Below, piece after piece: positions 59,496-64,000 of a stretch of 64,000 nt of DNA. The position numbers were made by a program, and so were the translations under genes. Each line of letters opens with the position of its first letter. The first letter of the stretch is position 1. Origin of the DNA: Fennellomyces sp. T-0311 (taxonomy: Eukaryota > Mucoromycota > Mucoromycetes > Mucorales > Lichtheimiaceae); contig JALLLT010000024.1 of NCBI GenBank assembly GCA_025266875.1, positions 186,001-250,000 of the forward strand, read 5' to 3'. The notes beneath the pieces are model-generated. The model had not been told where the DNA came from. It saw only the letters and a list, made by a program, of their open reading frames with translations, and did not search any database.

Positions 59496-62302
59496 ATGGA
59501 CGACGAGAGCGAGAATTATGACATGTTCCAGTCGATCAAGCCGTCGACTCTTCCTGCAGCCCCCTCGAAGCCGACGAAGAATGCCCCAACAATCGCCATG
59601 AGCGACAGTGAAGACGATGTTTCTGACGAAGAAAAGTTTATTGCCAATGAAAACATGGCTGCTAATCGCAAGAACAAGAAGTCTGGTGGATTCCAATCAA
59701 TGGGTAAAAAAATCACACGATCTCATACGCCATAAGGATCATACAGTCAAATTAATACATTGATCGATCGGATCGTAGGTCTCAGTCACCAGATCTTCAA
59801 GGCGATCTTGCATAAAGGTTACAAGGTGCCCACGCCGATCCAGCGCAAAAGTATTCCTCTTATTATGCAAGGTCAAGACGTTGTTGGTATGGCTCGCACA
59901 GGTTCGGGTAAAACAGCCGCCTTTCTTATTCCATTGCTCGAACGATTGAAGACGCACTCGGCCAAGGTTGGTGCGCGTGGATTGGTTCTGTCGCCGTCGC
60001 GTGAATTGGCACTGCAGACGCAAAAGGTCTGCAAAGAGCTTGGAAAGCATACGGATCTACGCAGTTGTGTGCTTGTCGGTGGTGACAGTCTTGATGATCA
60101 GTTTGGGATGATTGCCAGTAACCCGGATATTCTCATTGCAACACCCGGTCGTCTGCTACATTTGGCCGTGGAAATGGACTTGGATCTTCGCTCCATCGAG
60201 TATGTCGTCTTTGATGAAGCTGATCGATTGTTTGAAATGGGTTTCGCCGTTCAGTTGCATGAAATTCTCTCTCGTTTGCCGCAGAGCCGCCAGACATTGC
60301 TGTTCTCGGCCACGCTTCCCAAGATGTTGGTTGATTTTGCCAAGGCTGGTTTACAAGAGCCTACTTTGATTCGTTTAGATGCGGATACCAAGATCAGCAA
60401 GGATCTCGAGGTAAGAGTATGGGATCACTAGGACGATGCAAATACTAAGTATGGTGTGAGTAGATGGCGTTCTTCTCCACAAAGCAAGGCGACAAGGAAG
60501 GTGCATTGATCTACTTGCTGCGCAACGTCATCAAGCTGCCGAAAAAGACATCGAACTCCAGCGCACCTTCCGACGACAAAAAGAAAAAGAAGAAGCGAAC
60601 GACGGCGACGGAAGAGGACAAGCAGAGTATTGTCTTTGTTGCAACAAAGCATCATGTCGAATACCTTTCCAACATTCTCATGGGCCTTGGATACTCCGTG
60701 TCCTATGTTTACGGTTCACTCGACCAGACAGCCCGTAACATCCAGATCAATCGCTTCCGTATGGGCATGACTAATTTGCTGGTCGTAACGGATGTCGCTG
60801 CACGCGGTATCGATATTCCGATCTTAGAGAACGTAATCAACTACGACTTCTGTGGATCGTCCAAGGTGTTTATCCATCGTGTGGGTCGTGCCGCCCGTGC
60901 AGGCCGTCGCGGTTGGGCATACTCGCTCGTTACTGCTGCCGAACTGCCTTATGTCGTGGATCTGGGCCTGTTCTTGACACGTGAAGTTGTTCTCGGACAT
61001 CGACAAATGGAAAAGCTAGGCGCCGATTATACCTCCTCGTTGATCATTGGTGCTATGCCAAAGGATGCAATGATCGACGACATCGAATGGGTGCGTCAAC
61101 GTGTGGCAGCTGACGCAAGTTTGGAAGGTCTTCACAGCACGGCAAATAACGCGTACAAGCTGTACAACAAGACAAAGCCAAGAGCAGCTGCGGAAAGTTA
61201 TACGCGAGCGAAGGAGTTGATGAAGAAGGAAGCATGGAAGGATCTGCACCCCTTGCTAGGTAAGTGCATTGCATGTTCGCATTGACAGCTAACTCATCTG
61301 TTTCTGTAGTAACTAATGGTGACACAAACGAAGCTGAACAAAAGCGGCTCGAACTCATCAGCAAGATCTCAGGCTTCCGCCCATCAGAGGTAGACAGTGC
61401 ATTGTTCTGGATGATATTTTGGTATTGACTGAGCGCTCATGTAGACCATCTTTGAAGTCGGACGTCGTGGCACCAAGAAGGCTGACGCCGCTACGATGAT
61501 CATGCGTACTCGACGGGAGACTATGAGCTCGGTGATTAGCGCAACCAAGACACAAGCCGCAGCAGCAGCAGCTGAGGAACTGGAAGAACTAAACGCCAGC
61601 GACGATGATGAAAAAATCAACATGGACAAACTTGGTGGCGAGGCAGACGAGGATGACCTGCTTGATGTATTCAATATGGCCGACTCAAACAAAGCTGGTG
61701 GTATGTGCATTTTATTTGACATACACAATCCAAGCTAACCTTGCCAATTGGCAGATAACAAAAAGACCCATCGCGACGAAGAGTACTATATGCACTATAC
61801 TCAGAAGGATGCCAATACCGAACGCGGTTACTCCATGCAGTCTGGAAACTTTGTTGAGCAAGCTGGCAAGGCTACACTTGATTTGATTGGCGACGACAAC
61901 GATGCAATGAACCAAGGACGCCGCAATGCCATGCGATGGGATGCCAAGAAGAAGAAGTTTGTGCGTGGCACAGGTGTTGGTTCCGATAACAAAAAGATGA
62001 TTCGCACGGAGAGCGGTGCATTGATCTCGGCAACATACAAGAGTGGACGCTATGATGAGTGGGTCAAGAACAAACGGATAGCCATTCCACGCACAGGCGA
62101 ACAGGAACTCTCATCAGCTAAACATATGGCTCAGGGCAACTCGCGACGATTCCGTCATAACCGCACAGACGGGCCTCAAAAGCGAAAACGTGAAGATGCC
62201 AACGAACTCAAGTCGGCGGAGCAGATCCGCAAGCAGCGCAAGATTCACGAAAACAGAAAGGCAAAGAACGCCCGTCCCTCGTCCAAGAAGAAGCGCAGAT
62301 AG
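59496..62302 (+). CDS. DBP10: DEAD-box ATP-dependent RNA helicase Dbp10 / DDX54 (839 aa, 6 exons)
   Basis: Exons 59496-59703, 59779-60410, 60464-61259, 61310-61389, 61445-61700 and 61755-62302; phases close to 839 aa. The acidic N-terminus ([13 protein letters not shown]) leads to the Q motif ([10 protein letters not shown]), [29 protein letters not shown] (VFDEADRL), SAT, then [12 protein letters not shown] and [13 protein letters not shown]. The last region [15 protein letters not shown] is the DBP10CT domain that separates this helicase from other DEAD-box proteins, followed by a Lys/Arg-rich tail (SKKKRR) fitting nucleolar targeting. Dbp10 is known to act in assembly of the 60S ribosomal subunit. 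A second-domain insert ([14 protein letters not shown]) is basic and low-complexity. Its 3' end converges on the small secreted-protein gene. Confidence 0.95.
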
Positions 62303-62493
62303 ATTTAAAAAAGCATCATTGTATTCATTGGCATCTTTTGTTTGTTATTTACATTCCGTATCATTACTCTCTCACCATAATACACCTCTTCTCTCACTTG
62401 AAAAAGTTTCTAAAAGCTGATTCCATATATGACTTGTGTATTTATTATGATAGTAATGATAATATGAAGATGGTATAAGTTGCTTATGAATAA

Positions 62494-62835
62494 TTAATCG
62501 AAAAGACGTTCGCCAGCCTTTTCAAAGTCCTTGGCAGTCTTTTCAAGAGTTTTGAAGAACCCATGGTGACCGTCGTGGTGCTTGCCGCGCTTGGCGATAC
62601 GACTCTTGCTGAAACTGACATCGCGCTTGATAGTCTCATCCTTCTTCTCCTCTTTGCCGGTGAAGGAGTCGACGATATCCTTGATGAAAGAGCCATGTCC
62701 TCTTCTAGACATATGGTTGGATGTCTGAACATTGCGTTGCTTGTAGAGTCCGTTATCAGACTGGACTTGGATTGGGATTGCTTGCACCAAAGCGGCAGGG
62801 ATGGCAACAAGAGCGATGAGACTGAGAACCTTCAT
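62494..62835 (-). CDS. Small secreted, Kex2-processed peptide precursor (113 aa)
   Basis: Single-exon ORF starting MKVLSLIALVAIPAALVQA at 62835, a clear signal peptide probably cut after Ala19. Dibasic Kex2-type sites follow at RR (44-45), KR (70-71) and KR (82-83). They would release GHGSFIKDIVDSFTGKEE... (46-69), a 10-residue linker and a 30-residue C-terminal peptide (84-113) starting GKHHDGHHGFFKTLEK. The last peptide has hydrophobic residues at 93, 94, 97, 101, 104, 107, 111 and 112, an amphipathic-helix pattern. Both long peptides share a GH(H)G-x-F core, suggesting internal duplication. I know no named family. The layout resembles fungal pheromone, KEP or antimicrobial-peptide precursors, and the role is open. 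The frame continues upstream of 62835, but the TATA box places the start here. Confidence 0.8.
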   Translation of the reverse strand: MKVLSLIALVAIPAALVQAIPIQVQSDNGLYKQRNVQTSNHMSRRGHGSFIKDIVDSFTGKEEKKDETIKRDVSFSKSRIAKRGKHHDGHHGFFKTLEKTAKDFEKAGERLFD

Positions 62836-62927
62836 TGTAAATGAGAGAGATGCAAGTGGATGCTGATATGAAAGATAATGTATTAATGCGAATGCGATGA
62901 GTATTGAATACTGAAAAAACCAGGTTG

Positions 62928-62935
62928 CTTTTATA
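62928..62935 (-). promoter_or_regulatory. TATA box of the secreted-peptide gene
   Basis: On minus the sequence reads TATAAAAG about 93 nt upstream of the ATG at 62835, arguing that the short ORF, not the longer upstream-extended frame to 63003, is the real gene. Confidence 0.6.
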
Positions 62936-64000
62936 CACATTTTCCCGTACCTCGAAAGTCCAATTGAGAATGACGATACGTAGCCAACGTGTACAGTCAA
63001 CATAGTTTAACTTGCAGGGTCATCATTAGGCTTCAACCCCTGCATGCTTGTCCCTGACGCTTGGAACAGAATGTTTAAAAATGTTTGCTGGAAGTACTAC
63101 GTATCGCTATTTGACAATGATTTCTACCTGCATCAACTTGATGCATGCTAGGGCTGTCTATGTATACATCCCTTGATTTTTTATCTAGAATGCTTACCGC
63201 TAAATAAGGATAAAATAATTTACAAGAAGCTACATGAACAAATATGTATGTTGGATACTATATGTTTCCAGAGATACGTATATACCATTGAAACGCTTTC
63301 ACCTTTTTAAACGAATATTTCGAATGATCTGTGCAAGAATGTCGAATTAATGTGGTACCATGACAATGCCTTATAAGAATGTAATCTGCACGAGGAGAGG
63401 ACATGAGTACTTACGTACGAGAAGATTTTTACAATCAGACCACTTCAGCCTATTATATACGAAGATATGTATTAAGTATCGCTTATACATCTACTTTTAT
63501 ATGCACAATATTGAATTTAGCACGTTGCTGGAACGATAAATTATTGGCGTGCTTAAATACTCTAGAATACCCGGGAACATGATCCAAGAAGATATCACAT
63601 TAAGCAGTATTTTTTCCTATGTAGATCTCTTTAGCTTGATACCATAAAAGTCAATTTATTATTCGATAAATTACTCCTTTAGATATCACGCAATCGTGTA
63701 AGCATTTTTCGTTTTCAGTAGATATGGTGGAAGAAACAGTACGATGTGATAATCCTTTCCAGGACTGGAGAGTCAATCTGCAGTAGTTGTACGGCTCCTA
63801 TCGCGATCCATGGTATTACGATTTATGCATAGAATATGGTATAGAATAACAAATGGGGGCGATGCATTGTTTCCATTCAGTCCAAGTTGCGAGCGATGCT
63901 AACACCAGATTACTTTGGTGGTTCAAATATTGTATGTACTGAACGGATATATAATTCAATAGCATTTCGTATTTACTTGTACAGATAGACATCTGTGTAT
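62936..64000. other. AT-rich intergenic region to the window end
   Basis: About 1.07 kb without a frame above 60 codons or a repeat that I recognise, apart from the upstream region of the peptide gene. Confidence 0.5.

Noticed and set aside
62836..63003. Upstream extension of the secreted-peptide frame to 63003
   Set aside because: The TATA box at 62928-62935 lies inside it, and the signal peptide starts at 62835.

Overview
The window looks like nuclear DNA of an early-diverging filamentous fungus, most likely Mucoromycota (inference). Genes carry many short GT-AG introns of about 40-110 nt, TATA boxes often lie 50-100 nt upstream of the ATG, and intergenic DNA is AT-rich. The recognisable genes are a full TOR kinase, a Crz1-like factor, a fungal G-alpha, a peroxisomal malate synthase and Dbp10. 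I see no tRNA, rRNA, CRISPR array or bacterial operon.

Layout. 1-3050: two tail-to-tail copies of a gene for a homing-endonuclease-like protein (three NUMOD4/HNH-like modules plus a NUMOD1-like tail). Their coding parts are almost identical but their 3' flanks have diverged. 4267-5640: a seven-exon 2-oxoglutarate/Fe(II) oxygenase. 8.1-11.3 kb: a decayed adenylate-forming reductase. 12.1-13.4 kb: a coiled-coil gene resembling augmin subunit 8. 14.3-15.3 kb (-): a Crz1-like zinc-finger factor with a calcineurin docking motif, divergent from TOR (16507-24239, 12 exons, 2359 aa). 25.5-26.8 kb: an alpha/beta hydrolase. 29.7-34.5 kb: three tandem members of an unnamed protein family with a C-terminal zinc finger; a fourth, broken by one stop codon, lies at 57.4-58.0 kb. 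35278-38666: a complete Mutator-like transposon with long inverted repeats, a 10-bp target duplication, and a transposase fused to an OTU protease through a 54-nt intron, interrupted by one TGA. 40.7-42.3 kb (-): G-alpha. 45.05-46.57 kb (-): a third, decayed HNH-family copy holding two MITEs whose empty sites can be read from the intact copy. 48.4-49.7 kb (-): inorganic pyrophosphatase, divergent from malate synthase (51046-52997). 53-57.3 kb: gene-poor DNA with degenerate repeats and possible retrotransposon relics. 59.5-62.3 kb: DBP10, convergent with a small secreted Kex2-type peptide precursor (62494-62835, -).

How the genes relate. Housekeeping and signalling genes (TOR, Crz1-like, G-alpha, pyrophosphatase, malate synthase, Dbp10) alternate with accessory islands of selfish or fast-evolving DNA. 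TOR and the Crz1-like gene share a 1.2-kb divergent intergenic region, as do pyrophosphatase and malate synthase. The most unusual items are the inverted HNH-array genes, the transposase-OTU transposon, the tandem zinc-finger family and the secreted peptide precursor. Exon borders were placed by hand from splice consensus, reading-frame phase and family conservation; most genes close with consistent phases, which is the main support.
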